Positions 36,714 to 50,172 of a stretch of 64,000 bases of DNA are shown in pieces (position 1 is the first letter of the stretch; each line of letters opens with the position of its first letter). A program made the translations under genes and the position numbers. This DNA is from Galaxea fascicularis. Taxonomy: Eukaryota > Cnidaria > Anthozoa > Scleractinia > Euphylliidae. The notes beneath the pieces were generated by a model. It searched no databases and was not told where the DNA came from. It worked only from the letters and a program-made list of their open reading frames with translations. The stretch is taken from positions 3,252,333 to 3,316,332 of the forward strand of contig OX419343.1 in NCBI GenBank assembly GCA_948470475.1, given 5' to 3'.

Positions 36714-37080
36714 CCGGTTGGCTCAGTTGGTAGAGCGCCGGACTACCGTGCGGGAGGTCGTGGGTTCAAAGCCCCGGCCGGACCAACACTCAGAGTCTTT
36801 AAATAACTGAGGAGAAAGTGCTTCCTTTGTAATGACATCTGCAAATGGTTAGACTTTCTAGTCTTCTCGGTTAAGGACAATAATAACCGGAGGTCCCGTC
36901 TCATAACTCTCCACAATTAATTCTGTGGGACGTTAAAGAACCACTAGGGACGTAACGAACCCTGGCTGTGACCACCCCTAGTGCTGACCTACAGAGGGCC
37001 ACAAGTTTATTAGCTGCCTTAACTATTCCGTGCCACCCTCTTTAAATAAAGTGTATTATTAACTGCACTGAACTGAGTTA
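36714..37080 (+). mobile_element. tRNA-headed SINE
   Basis: Head ggttggctcagttggtagag with the A box at about 36719-36730 and B box GGTTCAAAGCC at 36763-36773. A body of about 300 bp includes the core ggacgttaaagaacc that recurs in other SINEs of this window, ending near taactgcactgaactgagtta. The intact-looking Pol III boxes suggest it is one of the better preserved copies. Confidence 0.8.
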
Positions 37081-37089
37081 ACTATTAAA

Positions 37090-37330
37090 AGGTAAAGGTA
37101 AAGGCCTCAGCATAGTGTCACTTTAAAATTCCTCTGTGTGGTGAGATCGAACGTCAGCTTATAATGGCACCGCTGTCTGCCGCTATCAGTCCATATATAT
37201 TGATCTCACTCACCCCACCCGACCCAAGCGGGAGATAGATCACCACACCGGGCACTACTTCCCCTACTCTTTGCGAACAGTGTGTGAGTTCTTTAACGTC
37301 CCACAGCTTATTAGGAATAAGTGTTGTGAG
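37090..37330 (-). repeat. SINE-like fragment sharing the ggacgttaaagaac core
   Basis: Read on the minus strand it contains gggacgttaaagaactcaca, then actgttcgcaaagagtaggg, the same core found in the SINEs at 5.1, 10.1 and 36.7 kb. The tRNA head is not recognisable, so it may be a separate family sharing a common core. Confidence 0.55.
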
Positions 37331-40300
37331 ACGGGACCTACGGTTTTATCGTCCTTATTAACTCAATTTAGTGTTGTATCAATTTATCAGGGACCGCGGA
37401 GCAGGGGTAGCTGGAGGGCTCTAGCCGCTCCAATAATTTTTTCAAAAATATTGTATTTTTTGAAAAAAAAAAAAAAGAGAGAATGTTTCCAAAAAGAAGA
37501 ATCTGTAGAAACGTATTTCAGTTGTCCCTACTTTGATTATTAAAATTCTTAAAATTCTTTTTTTGCGCAGGCCCCCCACCTCGCAACATATCCATTGTGA
37601 TATGTCCTGAAAGAACTATCCTGTCTAAATCAAGGGGTTCATTCATTCATGAAATCGACCATGCGTATTTTCATTTCAGTACAACAATTAGTTAGCACGA
37701 GTAATCAAAACATTCATTTATAGAAGACTTCAGATTCATAGAAAGAATTCAAACCTTGAGTACAAATTTAATTGCCAGAAACGATCCTTTTGTTAGTTAA
37801 GAAACAGAATAATTGTCACGCGGTTGATATCATAGCGCTCGGCTGAAATACCATGAAAAGCTTGCCAAGGTTCGATCTAACTATGGAGCTGCGGCTCAGA
37901 TCGAGCCGACGGGTTGAGTTATTCAAACCGATACTTAGACCTTAAAACCTTTCGAGAGACAAGGACACCGATAGCCCAACATTCATTTAAACTGAACTGA
38001 ATCAAAGAAGATAGGCGTGATATATAGATAGAGTTCATGATGTTCGAGAGCTGCGTTGTTGCTAGAGGGATTGTCGACCCACCGGCATTAACGCAACAAC
38101 TTTTTAAAGAGGACTGCGAAAACTATTCTCGGGTCAATAACTATCATGATAATCGCAAATATGATATAAAAGTTTACATAAATTGGCAGAAAAAGATCCT
38201 TCAGTTTTTATGCGACAAAGACTTAAACGTACCTGAAAATACTTGTTACTAATGTGGTGTTATCACTGGCTGCGTGTCTTCGATTTCCTGTGCAAATCAA
38301 CACAGAAAGTCAGAGAATATCTTTAATCGCTTTTATCTATGTGTTTTAACCAGCCTTGAAATTTATATTTCGTCGTTGTGTTTACTTCCGGACAAAAACA
38401 ATGGCAGTCATATCTTCCCTTTTCGCACGTTCAATGTAAAAATTAAACTAATTCGTTATTTTATTAGATTGAAGTAAACAAATATTACTCCACGCATCTC
38501 TGGTGCTTTCGTAATTCTTCGCCCGTTGTTTAACTTGTCGAAGTTTGCAGAAGTCAGTGAAAATCTGCTTTGCCAGGGTAGAGGTTCACTAAGATAATGT
38601 TTTTTACGAAGGAAATGGTGTAACGGACAAAAACTAAAGGTAGAAGTTGCTGGTTTAGGAAAAAGAAATTAAACAAACTAGTCTTTCGTGGTCTCAAAAA
38701 ATATCTCAGTTTTCAATAGCAGCTGAATGACTTTAGTAAGGAAATGCAAACCCCAGCCAAATGTTTGAAAGATAGGTTTCAGTGAAGTTGGATGTGTTCC
38801 CTCCACGAAAAGAAAATTTAGACCGCAGCTATTGTTGCTTAACTAAGTGGAGAACTTAATAAAGGCCTCATTTTTACTATTGTTAATGCAACACTGTCAC
38901 AAGCCGCTTCCCTTCACTGATATTGTGCCCAATTTGCAAGGGCGGGAAAAAGCAAGTAGCCGTGGTGACCCCGTGGCGAGCAGTTACACTGTCGAGTTCT
39001 AGTTAGCTTCTTGAACACGGTGCCGGCTCCAAACTACACATCATTGAGTTTTTTTTGCCGGTAGTCTTGCAATTAAGTGAATTGCCTTTGGAGCAAACAA
39101 ACACCTTTGGCGGAGTGTTATCTTTACTCAATCATTGGCTGAATCAATATCTTGCTGATGGGAAAATAGCGCCGCAAATTTCCATCTGCCGCGCTCAGGA
39201 AACGGAAGACTCCCTTGTTTGTTCAAGAAATAAAATTCATTGCTGTTAATTCAAAAAAAAGGTTTGTATTGACACAGGAAACGGAATCTTGAAATTGTTT
39301 AATTGCTTGATAAATGAACCAGCTGAACTTAAGTTTTTTACTTGACTTTGTCAAAGAGTGGTTTACAATAGTCAATACGAAGCTAGCTAGGAAGTTTGAA
39401 AATAAGCGACTCGCTCTAACAACGCAGACAATGGAAGAAAAACTAAGAGACAAGAAATATTATTACACTCCTTTATGGTGCAATTTTGGTAGTAAAATAA
39501 CAGAAACATTGTCCTTAGTTGAATCGATTAATTTCTTTCATTGGGAATCAGTTTTATACTGCGAGATTAAAATCTTTAGATGCATTTTAGGATACGGTAA
39601 GATGAAAACAGAAGCGTCGAGATGATTTTTCTGTACCTAACCGTGACAATTTCCAAAGGAGATGTTTCATAAATGTGTATATCTAAAGAGAACTGTTTTC
39701 TTTCCATTTGCTCTTCGGCAGAAAGTGACGAAAGAAACAGCACCAAAAGGTTCAACGTAGCTTTTGGGCCAAGGATGTACTCAATAATTTTAGAACTATG
39801 TTTTATCACACGACTACCCGATGAGGTGTGTATCCGATCAAACAGAGACTTTCGATCAGTTAAGTAAACTGTTTGTCAGAGGCACGGATGGCATCACAAA
39901 GTGACAAACGGTTGATTTATTTTTGTGTAAATCAAAACGTCCTTGCCTTTTAGGGAACTCGGTTTGGTTTAGACCATTTAACCGAATCGTCCTGGTGAAC
40001 AGCACCATGATTCTACTCTTTACTAAAGTGGCGCACGTTTTTTTTTTTGTTCTTTTTTTGAGTCTGTGGACGAAATCCTAACGTTTGACCATTCAAATAA
40101 AGCTGCCGAGCCTTTAACTGTCCTGTGGTGCTGCCTATGACTGTTACTTCTGATTCTGTGGAGTGAAGTCCTAAAGTGGGGATATTCAAATACGCTGCTA
40201 TTGCTGCAAGTGGCTCTACAACATGCGTCCGCAGAAACAATCCTCAGATGTTAATATTCAAATGCAATCTCATCAAAGAGAGCTCTTTCCTTTGTACACA

Positions 40301-42449
40301 AGGTGGGTCTCGATTGCCACGCCTAATGAGTATAATCCCTAAAATAACAGCTATTGACAAGCATTATCTTTTTCAGAATGCTATTGATTTCCTGACCGTT
40401 TGTACCTTAATTTTTTCCTGTTGTTGTTCAAAATTTCCTAAGGCCAAAAAATTGGTCACTATAATTAACACGTGCTAAGTTAATTGACAATTCTGCTATA
40501 TCGCATGTATCGCAATATCTAAAAATGGAGAAAAAAGGACAAAAAAGCTGGGTACACTCAGAGAATAGAGCGTAACTAAGCTTGAACTCTCAACGCAATT
40601 TCTAGTAACAGCAGAGGACACTTCAATTCAGAAAACTAGAAAGTTCTCAAGTAATTCGCACGTAGTTTTGTTTACAAGCGATTCGCGTTTCCGCTGAATC
40701 TCACTGAAGATATTTTTCTTGTCAAATTACCCCATATAATTCAGTTTCGTAGATTAATCAGTTGCAAACTGTTGAAAGCATTAAACGAAGTCGAGACTGT
40801 AGCTTCAACTGGTAAATATCTCCATTCTTTTTAAGGTAGACGGTGGGAAAGCGTTTTCACTTGATTATAAATTATTTGGTGTTCTTATGCTGCGCCAGCC
40901 AGTCGCTGGAAGGTTGGTCAAGGTTGACTGTTTTATTACTATGCTTGTATGCAATGTTTTTAATGCTTGTTTTCAGTTTAGTTTTAGAGTGATTTTCTTG
41001 TATCCCCATCAAGATCAAATTGCAGTGAAATTAAAAGCATATCTTCGCTTAAATAATAGTCTCTGATCCTATTTTACTTCTCTCTTTCTTTGCGTTTACG
41101 TGTGATGTTTTTTTGACTTCCCAATTGTTAAATGTTCAAAGATGATGACGTACAGTATTTGTGGGAAACGTTGTGCGAAAAATGTCTTCTTTAATTTATG
41201 TGTCCAATTAGCAATTTCTTCACGGAGATGTCTGGTGTTGAAACGAAATGTCACTGTTACCAAGGCGCTTTCTCATCGCTCTTGGGCTTTAGAACTTGGA
41301 ACTACGGGAGCATTACTGGTCGACTAACCTAGGTAAGACTGACTCTGTTAGAAAGAGACACTTGTAAGAGACAAATGCCGTTTGCGTTAACTGAATCACA
41401 AGGGAGAGTAAATTTGTTCAAAGAGGATAGAGTTTGTTAAAGAAATGATTTTTCCTATTCAGTTCAGTTGCCAGTTCCATAGAACTCACACCTTACCTTG
41501 TCGATAGCAACACTGATCCACTATGTATCACAGTATAATTTATCTAACACCAGAAACGGTTTTATTCGAGGTTTTATCGGCTAGTGTCTTATTTGGACAG
41601 TTCACTCGCCGCCTATAAGTAAGTGTTTGTCGAGCAACCAATTTACGGTATAATTCATCAAAAGAATCAAACAGGTAGCAGGTAGCTAGTCGCTTTGCAT
41701 TCTCATTGTTACTAGATGGAATATGTCAAGTACCCAGTGATGGAAAATTGTAACATTTCTCAGTGTTTACCGATTGGTAATGCACCTTTTTGTTCACAAA
41801 GTGAGGCCACTGACAGGAACCTCCTACTCCGTAATCGAAGTGACAAAAGTCTTCCTTAAGTATGCCAGGCCGAAACAGTGTAGATGTCTACTTAGAAAGC
41901 AAGCTTCATTTGGTGATTTCCGGAGAAATCGTTCTAAAACAAAGACAAATGAAATAAACGACGCGCTTCGCGACAAACTTGCATTATGTTCATTATTTGT
42001 GTTTACGTGCAGCGTGCGCAAACGATAAGTAACACTGGCCAATCAGGCATTCGTGAAAATGTCCCCAAACATGGAGCGTGAGCAAGACGAGCTTGTAAGG
42101 TCTGCCTAAAACGAGGAATCTGGAATCCGGAATCCCGCAGACTAGTATAGGTTGAAAATGTAATTATAGATCAGACAACCGCTGATGACACTTGAGAAAC
42201 CGACAACCCTAGAGACGGGAAACATTGAAAAGACGCCTCTGCTAGCAGGGAAAGAAAGTGGCAGCTTGAAAATGTAGGTGAAGGGTTAGGTCTGTCTGCG
42301 CGGAGTGTTCTCAGAGAGGGATGGGGTTAAAAACTTGGGCCTTTGATATGGATTGTTTACAACGGAGCTAAATGTGAAAATAAATTAAGCCTTCTTTATA
42401 CAAAGCCAGGAAACGGATTAGATAATATGATAGTCACAAAATGTTGTTG
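37331..42449. other. No gene supported
   Basis: Several 60-100 codon frames occur (38037-38252, 39314-39625, 40176-40478, 41774-42028), but none has a recognised domain and splice sites do not link them. T-runs near 40041-40059. Confidence 0.45.
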
Positions 42450-43260
42450 CCAAAACTTAATCGCTTACGAGGCATTCCAAAGGGGCAACAATCGGTCAAT
42501 TGAATATTAATGATACTAATTTCTTCACTACTGAGAATGCTATTCTTTCTGAACGTGTGTCTTTCTACAAAAACGTCTATACGCCCCAAAACCAAGAGGT
42601 TGGCTGTCTTGAATCTGTTTTTCTCCTCGAGTGAACGAAACCGTTTTAAAGAAAGAAGAACAAATGTCCTGTGAAAGGGTATGTTAACTGAAAAATAATA
42701 AACTGAATCCTTGAGAGCCATGGGATTATATTAAACAAAACACCGGGCACTGAACGACCTCCTGACGAATTCTACAAGATATCTCTTCCTTTTTTATTTC
42801 GGTATCTAACCACTCGTTTGAATCTGGTTGCCTCTCTATATCTCAAACACATAGTATTATCGAGCTAATTCCAAAAAAAGGACACATGCTCTCCTTTATC
42901 CAAAATTGGCGCCTAATAACCCGCGATTGAAATCTGTTCTGCCAAGCCTAATAAATTATGACAAAACAAGTTTTGTGAAAAAGTATATTTATCGGCGAGA
43001 ACTTACAGCAGGCTCATAGATTGCTTTATCCATTACGCTGCCGAGAGGACTATCACAAGCCTATTATGCTATTTATAGACTTTGCAACTCCGAAACGACC
43101 TTATACAACAGGCAAACTAATTAGACAGAATACCAACATATTTGTATCACTGAATGATCTTTGCAGGATATTATCATTAAAGCCCTAAAGAAATCCCTTT
43201 CGCCAGCCCAGAACATATTTTAGACCAAAGGCGATTCAGTACCAGACATCTAAACACTGG
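42450..43260 (+). pseudogene. Second decayed LINE reverse transcriptase fragment
   Basis: Conceptual translation across several frames gives pieces parallel to the LINE at 20 kb: ENAILSERVSFYKNVYTPQN near 42530-42590 (compare KDILNERVSFYESLYSSK), a TPGTE..PDEFYKI segment near 42740-42785, and IIELIPKKG...FIQNWRLI near 42855-42920. The many stops and frameshifts show an old, dead copy. It belongs to the same broad LINE group and orientation as the 20-kb copy. Confidence 0.7.
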
Positions 43261-43573
43261 TAAGGCAAGTGCACTAGTTATTAATAAAGAAAATCACGGT
43301 CGTTTCAAGTTCTCCCTTTGTTAGTAAAACAGTCCAACAGTAAGCAATTTTAATACAAGTGCACCTGTGTATTGTAAGTAGTATTTTTTCTTTCCTTTTT
43401 CCTTAATTTTATGTTTCTATTCAGTAATTATTATTCAGTATTTGTTTTGATTCATCCGTTTCACAACATGTTGTTCTTGAAATTAGAAGAGGAAGGACGT
43501 GGATTGCAGGTCAACTAATCTCAACAATATGGTACTGACACTGATTGTAGCATGCAAAAGCTACTACTTCACG

Positions 43574-43779
43574 AGAGTACACCTAGTTGAGTTTCGGGGC
43601 ATGTAGCAGCTCTCGTAAGGTCTCACGAGATTGCCTTGCAACCCTTCAGGCGAACAAAAGAACAAAACTACACAAACAATGGACCCTATCCCTAAAACAA
43701 TAGAGGTGCTACACTATGCCTGCCAATGAGAGCTTATGAGAGCTGCTACAGTACCCTGAGTTTCTTGTGACTACACCCT
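43574..43779. mobile_element. Foldback MITE, arms about 50 bp
   Basis: The left arm contains gagtttcggggcatgtagca and gctctcgtaaggtctc; the right arm at about 43724-43774 is the inverted copy (gagagcttatgagagctgct, acagtaccctgagtttctt). The spacer is about 95 bp. Confidence 0.7.
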
Positions 43780-46349
43780 ATCTGTAAATATATACATTAA
43801 CTCATTGTTATCTAAGTGACGTGCTATGGCCAGTGACTTAGCCATACAAATTGAACCATATCAGTTGTGTTTTCATATGGTTTATTCAGTTTAAAAATCA
43901 AAATCAGTATATTCAGATCTTGGTTACACAGCTTGAAATTCGCATTACAAAATTGAGTATGTCTTGTTGGCCTAGCTTATGTAGTATTAAACTAACTCAA
44001 CGGCAATACTACTACTTTTGCGAAGCTTTTCGCTGGACACAGACTCCTAGGATTTCTAAACTGGCTGAATATCTTTGAAAAAGTCGTAGTGTGCCCTATC
44101 ACTGGCAGTTGAAGCACAAAAAAATAAGTTATTTTTTTTAAATTTCAAGACAACTATAATAGTCGTTTTAAGAAGTCTAACTTAGACTATGATTAAAAAA
44201 TAAATGTACCGTTGCTAGTACTAGGCTATGCGATGTTTTCGAGTGGCATACCAAGGTATATCACACGAGCTCCTTGTATTTTCGTGGAGGTCTTTGGGGG
44301 AGGGTTCAAGCAAAGAAAACAGAAGTGACAAGTTCGATATCCCATGGTAAAATGAGAAAGTTTGCATGACTATTTCATATCATGCTGTAGAAAAGATTCC
44401 GTGGAATACCGACTGATGCACAACAGCTTTCTCGCGTTCTGATTGGCTGCATTTTCAATGGCATGGTATATGCCATCTTGGCGAGTCAATTGGCCGATTC
44501 ATCTGTTGCATACGCTTGAAAGGAAAGAGGCATCGTATGAGGAAATCTCTATCTCGAAAGCCAGTACAGTCAATGTAGGTTTGGAAGTTCCATGTGTCAC
44601 GTTACCGTTGCATTACTGGCGCGTTCCCGTGTGAAGGCTTCTGCCTAGTAGTGCAACATGACCGCCGGCGTGTTCATTCTTCATCAATACTTGGCTGCGT
44701 TTACACATGAACTGTGCGGAAAGCTGGACTGACGTTTTTGCAAGAATCAGTTTGGCGTCGTATTCAATTATTTGCATACAGTCAGATATCAAGGTTGAGG
44801 GTTTTTGCAAAACCTTAGACTCGCTTTAGTTCGAAAGCAACGAAAAGCCACGATTTTGAGGAAAACTAGCGTCTGCTTGGGTGGTCAATGAGATAAAACA
44901 AGTTCAGTTGATATACTGAACAAAATTGTTTACAGATCTCTGAGTATCTTGTTTTCTATCAGTCGAGATTACATCATTGGATCAATTAATAAAAATTCCT
45001 TAAATTAATCGCATTTGAGTAATTTAAAGCGAATAAGCAAATGCCAAAATTTCATTACCCTGACCGCTTTAAAGAGGTTTGCTTTTGAATTTACCTTGCT
45101 ACCTCATAAATAAGTATATTTTAATAGCGTTTTTGCTGGTGGAATAGATGCCATGATTATAATCAAAGTTAAAGGAGGGATTTCATTTATAACCTCAAAC
45201 ACGAGACTGAAGTACCTTGGAACAGATCCACCAAACCACAGAGCGCCACAAGAGAGTGTCAGTTCCTCATTCGGCTTCTGTTGAATGGCCACATTTCGGA
45301 AACTTTGACAAGGACTCAAAGTGTTGGTGTTTCCTGTTTTGGAATTATGAACATCATGCACCAGAAGAAAATATCGCTCATTAGGTTTAGCCGGATTTCA
45401 GGATTTCGCACACAGGGTTCAGTAGCGTTAAGCGTTACCCAACGAAAAAGTTGCTTCATCCACGACTCTGCAGTAAAAACCACTTGTAAAGCAACAATAA
45501 TAAAACATCACATATGAAACTCACATGTTTCTAGGGCAGGACAGTCACTTTGGCTGCGTCACTTGCATATCTGGAGTCTAGTTTTCCGGGAGTATTTAGA
45601 ATGTCGATACGTGTAAGTAAAGATTCTGATCTCAGGAAACGGTTACATTTTGATTCATAAAATACGGTATTGAGAACTTTGAATGTACGGAGCTCAATAC
45701 AATTGCTGATATCGATGGGGAGGTGTGGCACACCTCCCCATCGATATCAGCAAGCGTTCCGACTGATTCACCACAAAACCCTATCATGCACCTCATTTCC
45801 GAGCGGCGGCCGGGGAAGTCTCGCAAAAATAGCATTGTATATTTAATTTATTTCATCTATAAATAATCATTGTCGATCGTAGTGTTGTCATTGAGATAAT
45901 CAACTTCAATTTTAATTAGTTTTGTTGGCTGGGCAAACATCATCTAATGCTTTTTGCAAACCGTTGTGGCTCTCCATAATTTTTACCGTCACTCAGGTTT
46001 CGTTTCACTCCAATTTCCTACTTTAATTTTTGCTGTTATACTGCTTGTTGAGAAAAAATGTTAAAGGGGCTATGTCACAGGTCTCTTGTTAATTTATACC
46101 TGTTCGCTTTAATTTGGCAAGTAAATTCATTAACAAAAGGAAAATGGTTGAATTCCCAGTGATTGTCAAGGAAGGCCAAATCATGATTCACTGACGAGTT
46201 TTGGCCTAAGTGCTTTGAAGTCCCCAAATTGATTTTATGTTATCCATTGAGGCAGATGTGACTTTATAATTAAGACTCTTTCATGTGAAAACAGAACTTT
46301 TTGCAACTGCATTCCCAGATTGTAGTTTGTATATACCATCCGTCCTAAA
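43780..46349. other. 3' flank of the downstream Mox gene; no other gene supported
   Basis: It contains the likely 3' UTR of the Mox gene at its right end and the 51-bp palindrome at 45703. A minus-strand frame at 45104-45361 (GALWFGGSVPRYFSLVFEVI) is hydrophobic and protein-like, but the upstream sequence is full of stops, so it may be a pseudogene remnant; not identified. Confidence 0.4.
45703..45753. repeat. Perfect 51-bp palindrome, 25-bp arms and 1-nt centre
   Basis: ttgctgatatcgatggggag continues to the centre at 45728 and then repeats exactly as its reverse complement to 45753. The flanks do not extend the symmetry. It lies about 600 bp beyond the stop of the downstream Mox gene. Nothing identifies it as a known element. 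Confidence 0.9.
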
Positions 46350-46687
46350 TCAGTTTGTTCGGGTAATGCATGCCTCTTGTTGCTTTCGTTCCTTTTCCAG
46401 CTGCATTATCTGATAAGGTGACTTTTTCTCGGGCTTCTTCTCTCCCTTTACCCTTTTCCATTTCATCCTTCTGTTCTGAAACCATACTTTCACCTGCCTT
46501 TCAGATAAGTCCAGACTCACTGCGATCTCGTAGCGTCGCAGTCTTGTGAGATAGTTATTTCTGGTGAATTCGTTTTCAAGTTCACGCAGTTGATGCGTTG
46601 TAAAAGCAGTTCTTTCTTTTCGCTTTTTTCCCTTGGGTTTCTCCGATTTGTCGTCCTCCTCTTCTTCGTCTTCATCAGCCTCTTGTC
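46350..46687 (-). CDS. Mox: Mox-type homeobox gene, coding exon 2 with homeodomain (downstream tandem copy)
   Basis: This exon follows an acceptor (attattacag) at 46688 and completes a predicted 250-aa transcription factor. It opens with an acidic then basic linker ([12 protein letters not shown], then KSEKPKGKK), followed by a complete 60-residue homeodomain at residues 160-219. Diagnostic stretches are [36 protein letters not shown] and [18 protein letters not shown]. The recognition helix has Gln50, Asn51 and Arg53, as expected for Antp-superclass binding to TAAT-type sites. RLRRYEIAV with LDL and KRVKG is the Mox/MEOX pattern. A 31-residue basic tail ends at TGA (46352-46350). In bilaterians Mox proteins act in mesoderm and muscle; the cnidarian role is not shown by sequence. 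A candidate ATTAAA polyadenylation signal lies at 46108-46113. The paralogue starts about 5.5 kb upstream on the same strand. Confidence 0.95.
46446..46625 (-). other. Mox: Homeobox (60-codon homeodomain) of the downstream Mox gene
   Basis: Homeodomain residues 160-219 of the predicted protein. Arg5, Phe8, Leu16, Phe20, Trp48, Phe49, Gln50, Asn51 and Arg53 are all present, with no gap or stop, so DNA binding is expected to be intact. It differs from the paralogue 9.7 kb away at a few positions (helix 1 [10 protein letters not shown] versus [10 protein letters not shown]; helix 3 RQVKV versus RQIKV; end KRVKG versus KRIKG). Confidence 0.95.
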
Positions 46688-49600
46688 CTGTAATAATTGC
46701 AGTGATCAGTGTATTTAGCTAAACAACGTTACCTGCCTGGTTCTCACTTTGTGGGTAACTTTTAATACTGCTTGGCCTAAAGTGAAAGTTTCTGACTAGT
46801 GCGTTCCCATAATAGTGCATGGTTATCTACTGCGAGGCTGAAATGGTTTTCAGATAGTTTTAACCTTGCGGACTTAAGTCAAAACTCTTTGAACAATACG
46901 CTCCTCTGGCACAGCATATAATTCAATATTTTAGAAGACGAGTTTCGGACTTTTCCTGTTTTTTCTTTTCCGAGTGCTAGAGTTCGCCTCTTATCATGTC
47001 TTATAATCAAACTAGTGCAGAAACAAAGCTTTGTGTCAGTAAAAACGAGGACGAGGACGAAGCAGAAAACTTTCCGTTTAACTTGAAGAGCTTGTGCAAA
47101 CATGATTTTCCTCACCGTAAATGATTACAGAAACACAATAGAGGTTATCCTATTTATATCATAGATATGTGGCCATAATTTGGAGAATGAGAGCAGATTA
47201 AGATAAATACAGTAGAATCAGACTAGCATTGATATCAAAACATAATAATAGAGCCGACTGCTGATAAAAGGAAGTCGAACCTCGACTTTCCTTCAGCATC
47301 TCGGAGAAAGGTTGATTACCTTCGACGATGATGGCCATAAATGTCATTAAAACGGTTAATTATAAAATTCCCAGAATCTTTGCCATAAATGAATACACCG
47401 ATGTCTTCTCACGTACTTTCATTTCTGTTATTTTACAGCTGTTATCAATTCACTGCTTTTGTCGGCCCTTTTACTTCTCCTTTATTGGTCAGTTCTGTCA
47501 TTAATAAACGACAGGACACGTTGAAATCGTTAACTAACAAACATCTGCATTTATTCGCACGACAAAGCCCTGTTTAAGAATACTTTTTTTCATTATTTTT
47601 CTCTTGGATGAAAACTTCGACCCGCCCACGCTGACATTGTAGATAATTCCCTTACTGCATTTTTCAATTACGATGTTTGCCAGCCGTTCCTTTCGATGCT
47701 TTCGCAGTTACCTGATCACTTTTAACTTCAACATGTGCCTGTTATTTTTTACCAATTGTATTTTTTATACGCAGTGCGCAGTATTTCTTGATAGACAGAT
47801 TTTTGCTTAACCCGGCGACTCTTAATTTAATGAACTTGTTAAACTTTTTGAGTCGTTCAAATTCAACAGAGACTATTTTCTGAAAAGAGAAAAATTAAAA
47901 AGATTAAGCCCCAGAATGCATACAAATCAGGGAACGATGACTTTTGCAGTACATCTGTTGCGATCTAAATCATGTTCGGTGAGTACGCAAACTTCGCACA
48001 TACAACAGTAATCAATATCTATTTCTGGAAAAGCGAATTTTCAGATGTTGGTGTTGCCAAATGTTTCCACAATAAAATGTGACCTGCGGTCTCACGCCGA
48101 TATTTTCCCTTTGATGTCGCCGCCGAACATGCGACCAATCCAGTCAATATAGCATTTATTTCCCTGTATCATAACTTCTCAATACCAAGGAGGCTAAACG
48201 GCTTTAGCCATCGAGGGCGTTCAGTATTGCGTTTTGATGGAAAGCATCCAGTTAAACCAATTCAGTAAAGTTTAGTGAACTGGTGAAAATATTTGCTTTT
48301 CCTTACCGACTATAAAACGTTGACTGCATGTTTTGAGTCTGAGGTGTGATTATTTGAATGATAGCCGTCGGTTGAGTATCACTTCCCCGTGGTGTTTTTC
48401 TGTGTTTTGTGTGTGTGTGTGTGTTTTTTTTTTTTGAGTCTGTATTCTACTGATGATTACAATGCAGATTAATTGTGACCAATGACACAAAAAGGGTAGT
48501 GATTTGTTCATGAAGTACATGGTACAGTCCACAAGATATAATTTCCCAAAATATTTTCGAGTCTTTTCTTGTTTTGAATATGGATAGCACACAAGTGGTA
48601 TAACAAGTTGTGATTCTTTTCTATTTGAAATATTGACCCTTTCCACGAGAACCTGTTTATAAATCCAGTAAATAGGGAATCTCTTTCTTTCATCATCTCT
48701 GCTAGAATACGTTTATGTGATCAGTACTAGTAAGTGTGGAAAGGTAAGTGTGTTGGGACATCAGAATTAGTGCGAAGTTCAGGCCCGACTTGTAGAGTGA
48801 TTTTAGCAAAAAAAAAAAATACGCATAATCAATTAATCAAAATATATCATTGACGTCTAAAAGTGACAGATTCCCTGCCTCCCTTCAGCTTCCTTTATGG
48901 TCCCTCTTCGTAACAAGATGGTTACTTACAAAAGGCGAAGATCGAGTTAATCACCAACATTGTCGATTATAAACTTTTGCTAGTGCGATTGAATATTTAA
49001 AGCACTTTTTGTGCTATTATTTCTTCCCATTAAAACCACTGTTAGTTAACAAGGGTCTTAGAAGTAATTTATTACAGAATTCGTTAAAACCCTATAACGC
49101 TTTCTTCAACCTGTTTGTTTTTGTTTGTTTGTTTGCTTTCAGAATTTAGGGTTTTAAGTCCAAAAAGAGTTTTAAGACAAAACTGTTGGTAAAATAATAA
49201 TTTAAAAAGGCAATAGAAAGTGGGTCTTAATTAGAAAAAGATTGTCCAAGGGGACGACTTTAAATGGTGACTTTCCAGAGTTTCTGAGGGTAGAACATTA
49301 TATTTACACACTCTTTTTGGTCGGTGCTTTCTTTCTTTCACATAAAACTATATTTTTCAGTTTATAGATGTTTAACAAGAAAACCGGAAAATGTTTGCCA
49401 AAGAAACACACTCCCAGAGGACTGACTTCTCAAAACCTCTTGTTTATGATGGATATAAACATTCCATGTTTTGGAAACGACTTTTTATGACAGCTAGATC
49501 AACCTAAATTCAGTTAAACAAAATTTATTACCCAACATGAGCATGTGATGTAAGCTTCTCATGACAGAGATAAAGTGCGAACTAACAAGAGGTGATGCCG

Positions 49601-50172
49601 TGAACAGTGAAAAGAAAGAAATGTAACGCGCACATAATGGTCAATTTGGAGGTGCAGCATACTTTTCAGTCTTAGTTGATCTAAATTTGTTACAACTACA
49701 CAACTACTTAATTGTCTTTTGGTAACAAGCCGCTCTTTGAAATTAATAAAGTGAAGAACAAGCGATGGACTGATTCAATGGCGCGAAGTAGGAATTGAAA
49801 CAGTTTTGCGTAACCGCTTTCATCGCATCTGTCGAACATGCATGGACAAATCTCCGTCGCAATTGAGCTGGGAGCACTTAAAGTGAGATGTACGATGTTT
49901 CAAAAGTGGAAAAAACAGGAGTGTTAAAGGCTGAAGAAGGGCTAACCCAGATACGAAGCTTCCATCAAATTTCAATCATACAACATTAGAGGAAATGTGG
50001 GTATAATTCGCTCTTAACTATAATATAATGAGCAATACACAGCAATCAAGCTCAAGAATCTACCTGAACTAAAACAATAATTAGGATCCTAAGCCTTTAA
50101 TCTGGCGTCAACAAACTGCCCTTTGGATGGTGCTAAGCACAGAACTGTAATTACCAAGTCAAGTCCACAAAC
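46688..50172 (-). other. Intron of the downstream Mox gene (3,485 bp)
   Basis: Phase-1 intron bounded by donor GTTTGT (50172 side) and acceptor attattacag (46688 side). I find no supported gene inside it. Visible low-complexity content is a short GT-then-T run on the plus strand near 48409-48436 and a T-rich tract near 49110-49140. Short ORFs here lack domain character. Cis-regulatory elements may be present but cannot be recognised without comparison. Confidence 0.7.

Noticed and set aside
36714..36786. A functional tRNA gene
   Set aside because: A and B boxes are present, but the flanks do not form an acceptor stem with a proper cloverleaf and the unit continues as a SINE body.
39314..39625. 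Possible P-element/THAP9-like transposase fragment
   Set aside because: Only a vague resemblance (LLDFVKEWFTIVNTKLA); no zinc finger or catalytic motif nearby.
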